Below are positions 25,949-32,590 of a stretch of DNA of 64,000 nt, one piece after another (position 1 is the stretch's first letter; each line of letters opens with the position of its first letter). The DNA is from Aedoeadaptatus ivorii (GTDB lineage: Bacteria; Bacillota; Clostridia; Tissierellales; Peptoniphilaceae): NCBI RefSeq assembly GCF_030815095.1, contig NZ_JAUSWF010000001.1, forward strand, positions 124,001 to 188,000. The letters are read 5' to 3'. The position numbers were made by a program, and so were the translations under genes. The notes under the pieces are model-generated. The model was not told the origin of the DNA. It ran no database searches and saw only the letters and a list, made by a program, of their open reading frames with translations.

Positions 25949-26496
25949 CGAAGACCATCTATCTGATGCGCCACGGGCGCACCCGCGCCAATCTCGAAAA
26001 ATACTACGGTTCTGCCGAAGAACCGCTTTTGTTCGAACCGGCGGCATTTTCCGAGGCAAAGGCCGCCGTCGCGCAGATCGATCCTGTGGGCATCGCAGCG
26101 AGTCCGTATCTGCGCGCAATGCAGACCGCCGCGATCGTAAAGCCCGATACGATCGCGAGGATCGACGAAGAGCCGTTGCTCCGGGAGGTCTCTATGGGCG
26201 TATTGGAAGGGCGCCGTTTTTCCGATGCCTATGACCAATACGGCGCCGCCCTCGACCCCTGGATCGACGACCCTTTCTCCAATGCACCGCCGAGGGGAGA
26301 GAGCCTAAAAGACGCAATGGTGCGCGCCGAAGCGTTTTTGCAAGCGGCAGAAGAAGGCCATTTGTACGTAAGCCACGACGGCATTATCCGCTTGATTCTC
26401 TGCGCGGTGGCCGGAGATATTCGGCGATTTTTCGACATATCCGTTCAAAATCTACAGATCGTTCCCTTGGATTGCAATGAGATTTCTAAAAGGTGA
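25945..26496 (+). CDS. cobC: Histidine phosphatase, probable alpha-ribazole phosphatase CobC
   Basis: Member of the histidine phosphatase (phosphoglycerate mutase-like) superfamily, 183 residues, likely to remove the phosphate from alpha-ribazole phosphate or adenosylcobalamin phosphate. YLMRHGRT holds the catalytic His, SPYLRAMQTA the second Arg, and YVSHDGIIR the distal His, with Asp in place of the usual Gly after it. The assignment as CobC rests on operon position, since sequence alone cannot separate it from other phosphatases of this fold. It is the last gene of the 17-gene operon. No strong terminator was found after it. Confidence 0.82.
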   Translation: MTKTIYLMRHGRTRANLEKYYGSAEEPLLFEPAAFSEAKAAVAQIDPVGIAASPYLRAMQTAAIVKPDTIARIDEEPLLREVSMGVLEGRRFSDAYDQYGAALDPWIDDPFSNAPPRGESLKDAMVRAEAFLQAAEEGHLYVSHDGIIRLILCAVAGDIRRFFDISVQNLQIVPLDCNEISKR

Positions 26497-26547
26497 CAAT
26501 TCCGTTACAAATCTCCGGCGGATCTTTTTCTTTGTGTTCCGATTTGC

Positions 26548-26553
26548 TATAGT
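26548..26553 (+). promoter_or_regulatory. -10 element of the SLH protein gene
   Basis: TATAGT lies 29 bases before the TTG start, with an AAAGGA ribosome-binding site between. Only a T-rich stretch is seen at the -35 position, so the promoter is weakly supported. Confidence 0.4.
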
Positions 26554-26582
26554 CTCTTGTGGCATAGAAAGGATGCATACCA

Positions 26583-27569
26583 TTGAAAAATACATTTCAG
26601 AAACTATTGGTTCTGCTTCTGGTATTCGGCGCAGTGTTCTCTTCGAGCACGGCTTTCGCCGCAGAAGTAGAAAAGCCGCAATACGTTTCGTTGCGGCTCG
26701 AAAAAGACGAAAGCGGAAATTACAATCGCTTCACCATGTCCTGGCAGAATCCGGCGTGGGTAAAGGAAATTCTGGCGAAGGGAGAAACCGTACAGTTTGA
26801 GATCGACGGTAAGGTCGATTACGAACCCTGGTCCTCCAAATCGGGGATTGTCTATCGGGGAGAGATCAGCGCGGCCACGGCCGACGGCGTAAGCATCAGC
26901 ATTCCCCCCGAGGCCTTCGCCCATCTAAAAGACGTCAAGGTGACCCGCAAGCTCTATAGCTTCCGCGTGCGCTACGCAAAAGGCGACTTGCGCAGCGAAT
27001 ACAGCAATGCGGTGGCGGTCGGCTATCGTCCGAGCTTCTCCAACTCCAGCCAATGGTCCATGGAAGAGCTTTCCGCCGCCGGGGAACACGGATTTATTCC
27101 CCCCGCCGTCCGTTCGGACATGAAACGCGACATTACCCGGGAAGAATTTACCGAGGTAATCGTGCGGGTGTACGAAAAGGCAAACCGCGTACACTTGGTG
27201 GCGGGAGATAGCCCTTACGTCGACACGAAGAACCCCTCTGTGATCGTCGCCACCCGCTTGGGCCTGGTACAGGGCGTAGGCTATAAGCACTTCGATCCCG
27301 AAGCCAAGATCAATCGGCAGGAAATGGCGACCATTTTGGCGCGGTTCTTGCATACCTTCGACATCGAAGCCGATAAGAGCAATACCAAGACATACGCCGA
27401 TCACGAAAAAATTCGCGATTTTGCCGTAGAGCCGGTGTATACGCTGCAAAGCATCGGTTTGATGGAAGGCTACGAAGACGGCACCTTCCGTCCCCGCACC
27501 AGTGCGAGCCGCGAACAGGGCGTCGTCCTGGGCGAGCGATTCTATAATTTCGTCACGACAAAACAATGA
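26583..27569 (+). CDS. S-layer homology (SLH) domain protein, secreted
   Basis: Secreted cell-surface protein of 328 residues. The TTG start at 26583 follows AAAGGA. The nearby ATG at 26573 is in another frame. Residues 1-27 are a signal peptide (hydrophobic LLVLLLVFGAVF, cleavage likely after AFA). Residues about 28-150 are a beta-rich, fibronectin-like region of unknown role (YSFRVRYAKGDLRSEYSN looks like the end of such a domain). The C-terminal half has SLH repeats: DITREEFTEVIVRVYEK, then KINRQEMATILARF, then a final TYADHEKIRDFAVEPV...GYEDGTFRPRTSASREQ copy. SLH domains anchor proteins to pyruvylated wall polymers. It stands alone, with a terminator after it. Confidence 0.88.
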   Translation: MKNTFQKLLVLLLVFGAVFSSSTAFAAEVEKPQYVSLRLEKDESGNYNRFTMSWQNPAWVKEILAKGETVQFEIDGKVDYEPWSSKSGIVYRGEISAATADGVSISIPPEAFAHLKDVKVTRKLYSFRVRYAKGDLRSEYSNAVAVGYRPSFSNSSQWSMEELSAAGEHGFIPPAVRSDMKRDITREEFTEVIVRVYEKANRVHLVAGDSPYVDTKNPSVIVATRLGLVQGVGYKHFDPEAKINRQEMATILARFLHTFDIEADKSNTKTYADHEKIRDFAVEPVYTLQSIGLMEGYEDGTFRPRTSASREQGVVLGERFYNFVTTKQ

Positions 27570-27576
27570 GCACGCA

Positions 27577-27616
27577 AAAACGGTACGAACCCATTTCGGT
27601 TCGTACCGTTTTTTTG
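27577..27616. terminator. Bidirectional terminator between the SLH gene and glmS
   Basis: AAAACGGTACGAACC and GGTTCGTACCGTTTT form a perfect stem (27577-27591 with 27598-27612) around a six-base loop. A-rich and T-rich flanks allow it to serve both convergent genes. Confidence 0.92.
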
Positions 27617-27631
27617 TGTGTCGATACGGAT

Positions 27632-29452
27632 TTATTCGACGGTGACGGATTTTGCCAAGTTCCTCGGCTTGTCCACGTCGTTGCCCAACAGAACGCTGAC
27701 CTTATAGGCGAGGATCTGTTGCGGCAGTACCGCGAGTATGGGCGCATAGAGATCCGAGATCGAGGGGATGCGCACGGTGGCATCGGCGACCTCGTCGATC
27801 ATGCCGGCGACTTCGTCGGTGATGACGATGGTATAGGCGCCCCGCGCCTTCACTTCCTTGATGTTCGAAATGCTCTTTTCCACCAATTCGGATTGGGTAA
27901 TCAGGGTAACCACCGGCAGATTTTCTTCGATAAGGGCGATGCTTCCGTGTTTCAGCTCGCCCGCCGGCATGGATTGCGCGTGGATATAGGAGATCTCTTT
28001 GAGTTTCAGAGCCCCTTCCTTGGCGCTCAAATAGTCGATGCCGCGGCCGAGATAGAAGACGGCATCGTGCTTGGCGAGGCGCTTTGCGATGTCGTCCAGC
28101 GCGTCGGTATCTTGCAAGAATGTCTCGATTTGCGCGGGTACTTCGCTGAGTTCTTCGATGGCGAGCTTGACGGCGTCACGGTCGTAGGTGCCGAGTTTAT
28201 GGCCGAAGTCCAAAGCCAACAGATACAAGCTCAAGAGCTGGGTGGAATAGGCCTTCGTACTGGCGACGGAGATTTCTGGACCCGCGTCGCAGTAGATGAC
28301 CTTGTCGCTTTCGCGGTCCACGCTCGAGCCCACCACATTGGTGACGGAGAGGACTTTGGCGCCCCGGAGTTTTGCCTCGCGGAGCACCGCCAGGGTGTCG
28401 CCGGTTTCGCCGGATTGGCTTACGACGATCAAGAGACTCTTTTCGTTCAAGAACGGCATGTCGTAGCGGAATTCCGAGGCGATCTGTGCCGTGATTTCTT
28501 GTTGTAAGGCGTCCTCCAATGCGCGTTTTCCGACTTGGCAGGCGTGAAAAGCGGTGCCGCAGGCGGACATATAGATATGGTCGAAGGACTCGATCTCTTC
28601 TTTGGTAAAGGATTGTTCGCCCAGGTCGATAAATCCGTCGGTCACCTTGCGGCGCAGGCAGTCTTCCAGCGCCTTGGGCTGTTCGTGGATTTCCTTCATC
28701 ATATAGTGCTCGAAGCCTTCCTTGCCGGCACTTTCGGGGCTCCACTCGACGGTGGTGATTTCTTTTGTGACGGGCTGTCCGTCCTTAAAGATTTCGTATC
28801 GGCCGTCTTGGATCACGACCAGTTCGTCGTTTTCCAAGTAGATGACATCGCGCGTGTAGTCCAAGAGCGCGGGTACATCCGATGCGGCAAAGACGCCGTC
28901 CTCTGCGATACCCAGGATCAGGGGCGATTCGCGTCGCGTGACGACGAGTTTGTCGGGGTCCTCGGGCGAGAGCACCGCGAGACTGAAGGTGCCGCGGAGC
29001 GCTTTGACAGCTTCTGCCACGGCCTCTTCCAAATTGCCGTCGAGTTTGGATTCGATCAGATTCGCGACGACCTCCGTATCCGTATCGGAATAGAAGGTAT
29101 AGCCGGCCTCTAAAAGGCTATTTTTCAGGCTTTGGTAGTTTTCGATAATGCCGTTGTGTACCACCGCCACGCGTTGATGGGTGCTGATATGGGGGTGGGC
29201 ATTTTCTTCGCTGGGCACCCCGTGGGTCGCCCAACGGGTATGTCCGATGCCCGTCGTACCGCCGAGGGGTTCTGCTTCGAGCTTCTCTTCGAGTGCCTCG
29301 AGTCGCCCTGCCGCCTTGGCGATGCGCAGCTTTTTGTCTTCGATGACGGCGATCCCCGCGCTGTCGTATCCGCGGTATTCTAATTTTTCCAATCCGTTGA
29401 TAATGCGTTCCTGTGCATTTTTCGAGCCGTTAAAGGCCACGATTCCACACAT
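27632..29452 (-). CDS. glmS: Glutamine--fructose-6-phosphate aminotransferase (isomerizing) GlmS
   Basis: Makes glucosamine-6-phosphate from fructose-6-phosphate and glutamine, the first step toward peptidoglycan amino sugars. It has 606 residues, the normal length. The N-terminal glutaminase domain begins MCGIVAFNG with Cys2 as nucleophile, with GHTRWATHG and HNGIIENY. Two SIS sugar-isomerase domains follow (SACGTAFHACQVG, SQSGETGDTLAVLREAK, then GRGIDYLSAKEGALKLKEISY), and the ending DKPRNLAKSVTVE is typical. The gene is preceded by AGGAGG and by a glmS ribozyme, so it is expected to be down-regulated by its product through mRNA self-cleavage. Confidence 0.98.
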   Translation of the reverse strand: MCGIVAFNGSKNAQERIINGLEKLEYRGYDSAGIAVIEDKKLRIAKAAGRLEALEEKLEAEPLGGTTGIGHTRWATHGVPSEENAHPHISTHQRVAVVHNGIIENYQSLKNSLLEAGYTFYSDTDTEVVANLIESKLDGNLEEAVAEAVKALRGTFSLAVLSPEDPDKLVVTRRESPLILGIAEDGVFAASDVPALLDYTRDVIYLENDELVVIQDGRYEIFKDGQPVTKEITTVEWSPESAGKEGFEHYMMKEIHEQPKALEDCLRRKVTDGFIDLGEQSFTKEEIESFDHIYMSACGTAFHACQVGKRALEDALQQEITAQIASEFRYDMPFLNEKSLLIVVSQSGETGDTLAVLREAKLRGAKVLSVTNVVGSSVDRESDKVIYCDAGPEISVASTKAYSTQLLSLYLLALDFGHKLGTYDRDAVKLAIEELSEVPAQIETFLQDTDALDDIAKRLAKHDAVFYLGRGIDYLSAKEGALKLKEISYIHAQSMPAGELKHGSIALIEENLPVVTLITQSELVEKSISNIKEVKARGAYTIVITDEVAGMIDEVADATVRIPSISDLYAPILAVLPQQILAYKVSVLLGNDVDKPRNLAKSVTVE

Positions 29453-29469
29453 ATTTTCCTCCTAAAATT

Positions 29470-29601
29470 CAGGGAGCTGCTGTGTCGATTTTGTGCGCGA
29501 ATTGCTCCGCGTTTTGTACGACACTGAGGTTGCAGACCTATGAAGCATCCGCCGATAACTCGATCACTTCATTCCTCGTCCACCCGAAGGGTGCTGGCGC
29601 T
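29470..29601 (-). ncRNA. glmS ribozyme (glucosamine-6-phosphate-activated self-cleaving leader)
   Basis: Read on the minus strand, the leader of glmS has the ribozyme core. The cleavage site A/GCGCC falls between 29601 and 29600, and a short P1 hairpin (CACCC/GGGTG, 29581-29593) comes next. GACGAGG is at 29574-29580, and ATCGGCGGATGC lies within 29545-29556. The flanking AATGAAG/CTTCAT arms can pair as P2.1. Downstream, GTGTCG/CGACAC (29519-29524 with 29482-29487) and CTGC/GCAG pairings fit P4 and P3. Order and wording match the known class. The 3' boundary is approximate. Confidence 0.93.
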
Positions 29602-29624
29602 GTAATTTGTTCTCCCTTTTATTT

Positions 29625-29647
29625 TATATCGGACCTTTTCCGATATA
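29625..29647 (-). other. Perfect hairpin at the start of the glmS transcript
   Basis: TATATCGGA (29625-29633) and TCCGATATA (29639-29647) form a perfect nine-base inverted repeat with a five-base loop. It lies just downstream of the glmS -10 element, so it would sit at the very 5' end of the glmS mRNA. It could be an RNA hairpin or a DNA operator. Confidence 0.6.
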
Positions 29648-29656
29648 ATGTGAACT

Positions 29657-29685
29657 ATTATACCATAGGGCGATACGAGTTGAAA
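29657..29685 (-). promoter_or_regulatory. Promoter of glmS
   Basis: On the minus strand TTTCAA (29680-29685), a 17-base spacer and a perfect TATAAT (29657-29662). It is back-to-back with the promoter of the PpiC gene, the two -35 boxes being only about 12 bases apart. Confidence 0.7.
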
Positions 29686-29697
29686 ATATCCGACTTC

Positions 29698-29726
29698 TTG
29701 ACTGCGTTTTCTCCAATTGATATGAT
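29698..29726 (+). promoter_or_regulatory. Promoter of the PpiC-type isomerase gene
   Basis: TTGACT (29698-29703), 17 bases, TATGAT (29721-29726). The interval 29453-29803 has no protein gene. It holds the glmS leader, its hairpin and the two divergent promoters, with an untranslated leader of about 70 bases before 29804. Confidence 0.72.
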
Positions 29727-29803
29727 TACAAAGTATGAAATCTGCGGCGATACACCCGAGCATTTCTAAGCATATACCGCGAATGAGTAAACAGGAGGAA
29801 AAA

Positions 29804-30553
29804 ATGACCGAAGAAAATAAAGTACTGGCGAGCATCGACAATGTAGATATCCACGAATCCGATGTCGACGCCTATCTACAAAGTATGAATCCCCAAATGG
29901 CAATCCAATTTCAAGGGGAAGAGGGAAAGAAACACATTCTCGACGAATTGATCCGCCAAGAGCTCTTATTAAAAGATGCCCTGGATACGAAAATGGACGA
30001 AGAAGAAGAATTTCAAAAGGTATTGGCAGACACCAAGAAATCTCTGTTAAAGTCCTATAACTTCTCCAAGACCATCGAAGGGGCACAGATCGACGAAGCC
30101 GAAGCCATCGACTTCTACGAGAAGAACAAGCAGTTCTTCAAACAGCCCGCCTCCGTTCGCGCGTCCCATATCCTCGTCGAAGGAGAAGACGAGGCCAAAG
30201 AAATCGCAGAAGCGATCAAAGGCGGCGCGGATTTCGAGGAACTTGCCAAAGAAAAATCCATCTGCCCGTCGAAAGAGCGTGGCGGAGATCTGGGCAGCTT
30301 CGGCCGCGGTCAAATGGTGCCGGAATTCGACGAAAAGGTGTTCTCGATGAAAGACGGAGAGATTTCCGAACCCGTCAAGACCCAATTCGGTTACCACATT
30401 ATTAAGCGCGTCGAGGGCAACGAAGAACAAGAGCGCAGTTTCGACGATGCCCGCGACGATATTCGCATGGAATTGATGCGCAGAAAACAACAAGAACTGT
30501 ATTTGAACAAGGTCAATGCCCTGGAAAAGAAATACAATGTCGTTCGCAAGTAA
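29804..30553 (+). CDS. PpiC-type (parvulin) peptidyl-prolyl isomerase, cytosolic
   Basis: Parvulin-family protein of 249 residues that should catalyse cis-trans isomerisation of prolyl bonds or act as a chaperone. ATG 29804 is six bases after AGGAGG. The earlier in-frame ATG at 29735 lacks such a site. The N-terminal half is helical and SurA-like (DVDAYLQSMNPQ, DELIRQELLLKDAL). The parvulin domain lies at about residues 110-205: VRASHILVEGED, ADFEELAKEKSICPSKERGG and DLGSFGRGQMVPEFDEKVF, then QFGYHIIKR. Unlike PrsA it has no signal peptide or lipobox, so it probably works in the cytoplasm. It is monocistronic, ending at a hairpin. Confidence 0.92.
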   Translation: MTEENKVLASIDNVDIHESDVDAYLQSMNPQMAIQFQGEEGKKHILDELIRQELLLKDALDTKMDEEEEFQKVLADTKKSLLKSYNFSKTIEGAQIDEAEAIDFYEKNKQFFKQPASVRASHILVEGEDEAKEIAEAIKGGADFEELAKEKSICPSKERGGDLGSFGRGQMVPEFDEKVFSMKDGEISEPVKTQFGYHIIKRVEGNEEQERSFDDARDDIRMELMRRKQQELYLNKVNALEKKYNVVRK

Positions 30554-30559
30554 TCGCGA

Positions 30560-30595
30560 CAAAGACTCGAAGGATTTTTCTTCGGGTCTTTTTGT
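30560..30595 (+). terminator. Terminator after the PpiC gene
   Basis: AAGACTCGAAG pairs with CTTCGGGTCTT (one G-T pair) around a seven-base loop, followed by TTTTGTTTTG. Confidence 0.88.
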
Positions 30596-30662
30596 TTTGT
30601 CTAAGGCGGCGAGGGAAAAGGAGCGAAAAGCGCGATAGGACATCGTTTGCAGGGGCGGTTTG

Positions 30663-30671
30663 TGATATAAT
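30663..30671 (+). promoter_or_regulatory. Extended -10 promoter of the RelA/SpoT-domain gene
   Basis: TGATATAAT (30663-30671) is a perfect extended -10 element, 20 bases before the start codon. No clear -35 is present, which is common for extended -10 promoters. Confidence 0.6.
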
Positions 30672-30691
30672 ACTCCCGTCAGGAGGAAATT

Positions 30692-32032
30692 ATGGATTTA
30701 GATTTATTTTCATATATAGACGCCGCCACCGGCCTGTTGGAAGCCAATTGCGAACATATGGGAGATTTGGCCGGGGAGTTGGAGCGTTTTTTTGTTGCGG
30801 AATTCGGAGAAATAGACAGTTTTCTGAGTATTAATTCGCGGCTGAAATCGCCGCAATCCCTGCAGGAAAAGATCATCCGCAACAATCTCTATCTCGAATA
30901 CAAAGACGCGGAAGAGATGTATCGAAATATTCAAGACATCATCGGGATCCGCATCGAATGCCGATTCACAGAGGATGAAATCGATCTCTACTACGCCATT
31001 CGTTCCGCATTTTATATGGCGAACGGGGACGGCTATTACCGCACGCCGGAAAACGCGCGTATTTTTTTGGATCTGGATACGCCACAGCCGATGGTCCAAA
31101 AAAACGGATTCGGGATTTATAAATTGGACGGCTATATTGTAGACGGCACACATCCGGTAAAGTTCGAGCTGCAGATCAAGTCTTTGGTCAATGTATTTTG
31201 GGGAGAGATCGACCACAAAGTCCTCTACAAAAATTTTAATTATATGCTGACCGAAAACTTCTTCCACGATATTATGCACTCGATTAAAGACAATTTGTCG
31301 ATGATCGACCGTCAGCTGCGAATCCTCTACCAGCACGTCAACGAGATGGATTCTTCGGCGGAGCTGAGCAATCGCATGCAGGTAAAAAGCCTTCTGTCGA
31401 AGATCATCCACGATATTTTCGTCGGCAAGATTCACAGGGATTTGGGCTTTGTCATCGACTTTAACGAGACGTCGGATATTCTGGTCGAATACCTTTATTT
31501 TAAGTGTAAGGTGTTGATGAACTACGATTACGGCGAAAACTTCATCCGCCTGCTCAACCGCATCAATCGACTCGCCGAAGAGGAGTTTCGCATCGGCGAA
31601 GCACTGGTGTTCGACAGAGTGCCGGTGTTCGATACGCCCTTTACCGAAAAAGTAGGCGGTGCGGTATACGAGATCGTCAACAAAGAATTTGGATGGAATT
31701 TGTTTTTTAAGATCATCTCCGAAGTTGAGCAAAGCGACCCGCGTACGGATTTCGAAGGATTTTTCCGCTATATGGAGCATTTCATTCAGGAACGCATTCG
31801 CAAAGAGATCGACCCGAGCGATGTATCGGCGGAAGAATTCGACGAGATCGAGGCCTTTATACTGGATTGTTTTGCGAGAAATTTCGTCAAAGACCCTTCC
31901 ATGAATTACGTATTGATGCAGTGTTTTCGGTTTGCACCCCATTCTTTGACGCAGGTATTTCGCAATATCGAAGATTACGATCACTTCCTCCAGGATAAAA
32001 AGAGAATAGAACGCACATTGTTATCACAGTGA
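30692..32032 (+). CDS. RelA/SpoT nucleotidyltransferase-domain protein (possible alarmone synthetase)
   Basis: Protein of 446 residues with an N-terminal RelA/SpoT synthetase-like domain at about residues 45-190. The order INSRLKSPQSLQEKI, then DIIGIRIECRF, then KNGFGIYKLDGYIV and FELQIKSLVNVFWGEIDHK, matches (p)ppGpp synthetases in which RxKSxxS, DxxGIR and ExQI(R/K) motifs bind ATP and GTP. There is no HD hydrolase, TGS or ACT domain. The remaining 250 residues are helical and unfamiliar. It is longer than typical small alarmone synthetases (about 200-260 residues). AGGAGG precedes the ATG. Synthetase activity is likely but not proven. A related nucleotide or nucleic-acid target is possible. 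Confidence 0.8.
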   Translation: MDLDLFSYIDAATGLLEANCEHMGDLAGELERFFVAEFGEIDSFLSINSRLKSPQSLQEKIIRNNLYLEYKDAEEMYRNIQDIIGIRIECRFTEDEIDLYYAIRSAFYMANGDGYYRTPENARIFLDLDTPQPMVQKNGFGIYKLDGYIVDGTHPVKFELQIKSLVNVFWGEIDHKVLYKNFNYMLTENFFHDIMHSIKDNLSMIDRQLRILYQHVNEMDSSAELSNRMQVKSLLSKIIHDIFVGKIHRDLGFVIDFNETSDILVEYLYFKCKVLMNYDYGENFIRLLNRINRLAEEEFRIGEALVFDRVPVFDTPFTEKVGGAVYEIVNKEFGWNLFFKIISEVEQSDPRTDFEGFFRYMEHFIQERIRKEIDPSDVSAEEFDEIEAFILDCFARNFVKDPSMNYVLMQCFRFAPHSLTQVFRNIEDYDHFLQDKKRIERTLLSQ

Positions 32033-32050
32033 GTAGAAATGGAGGGGCGT

Positions 32051-32545
32051 ATGAAACGCATAGTCTTGGCCGGCGGTTGCTTTTGGGGCGTGGAGGAGTA
32101 TTTTCAAAGGACCCCGGGCGTGATAGACACCGAGGTGGGCTATGTCAATTCGAACATTCCCGATCCCAGCTACGAAGAGGTCTGTGCCGGAAAGAGCAAG
32201 GCGGCGGAAGGGGTACGGATCGACTACGACGAAAGCGTGCTTTCCACCGAGGCGCTATTGGATCACTTTTACGAGATCATAGATCCCTTCAGCTATCATC
32301 GCCAGGGCATGGACATCGGCCGGCAGTATCGAACCGGGATCTATTATCCGAAGGGTGACGACGAGCTGGCATCGCTCTACAAGGCGGACAGAGACAGAAG
32401 GCAGGCGGCATGGGAGCGGACGATTCGCGTAGAAATCGAGCCCTTGGAGAACTTTTATAAGGCGGAGGAATACCACCAGTGGTATCTTCAGAAAAATCCC
32501 GGCGGCTATTGCCATGTCCCGCTCCCGGAGAATCGCCAAAAGTGA
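32051..32545 (+). CDS. msrA: Peptide-methionine (S)-S-oxide reductase MsrA
   Basis: Repairs oxidised methionine (S-form) in proteins using thioredoxin. It has 164 residues from ATG 32051, which follows GGAGGGG. An ATG 12 bases earlier lies before that site. GGCFWGVEEYF holds the catalytic Cys at residue 10. EVGYVNSNIPDPSYEEVC, with PSYEEVC the conserved piece, and DPFSYHRQGMDIGRQYRTGIYY are present, the latter in two adjoining motifs. The C-terminal YHQWYLQKNPGGYCHVPL has an extra Cys that may resolve the disulfide. No MsrB domain is fused. It starts about 20 bases after the RelA-like gene and may be co-transcribed. Confidence 0.96.
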   Translation: MKRIVLAGGCFWGVEEYFQRTPGVIDTEVGYVNSNIPDPSYEEVCAGKSKAAEGVRIDYDESVLSTEALLDHFYEIIDPFSYHRQGMDIGRQYRTGIYYPKGDDELASLYKADRDRRQAAWERTIRVEIEPLENFYKAEEYHQWYLQKNPGGYCHVPLPENRQK

Positions 32546-32590
32546 TGACGAAGCGGGGGTTTTCGTGTAATATAAAGGGGAGGTGATATT

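Noticed and set aside
26497..26582. A terminator for the cobalamin operon
   Set aside because: Only a weak, short pairing near a T-run (about 26512-26530) is present, not enough to call.
29482..29769. A 95-residue plus-strand frame in the glmS leader
   Set aside because: It overlaps the ribozyme and two promoters and shows no protein-like pattern or ribosome-binding site.
30710..31984. A 424-residue open frame on the minus strand opposite the RelA/SpoT-domain gene
   Set aside because: It mirrors the coding strand codon bias, has no recognisable domain and no ribosome-binding site. The plus-strand protein has clear motifs.
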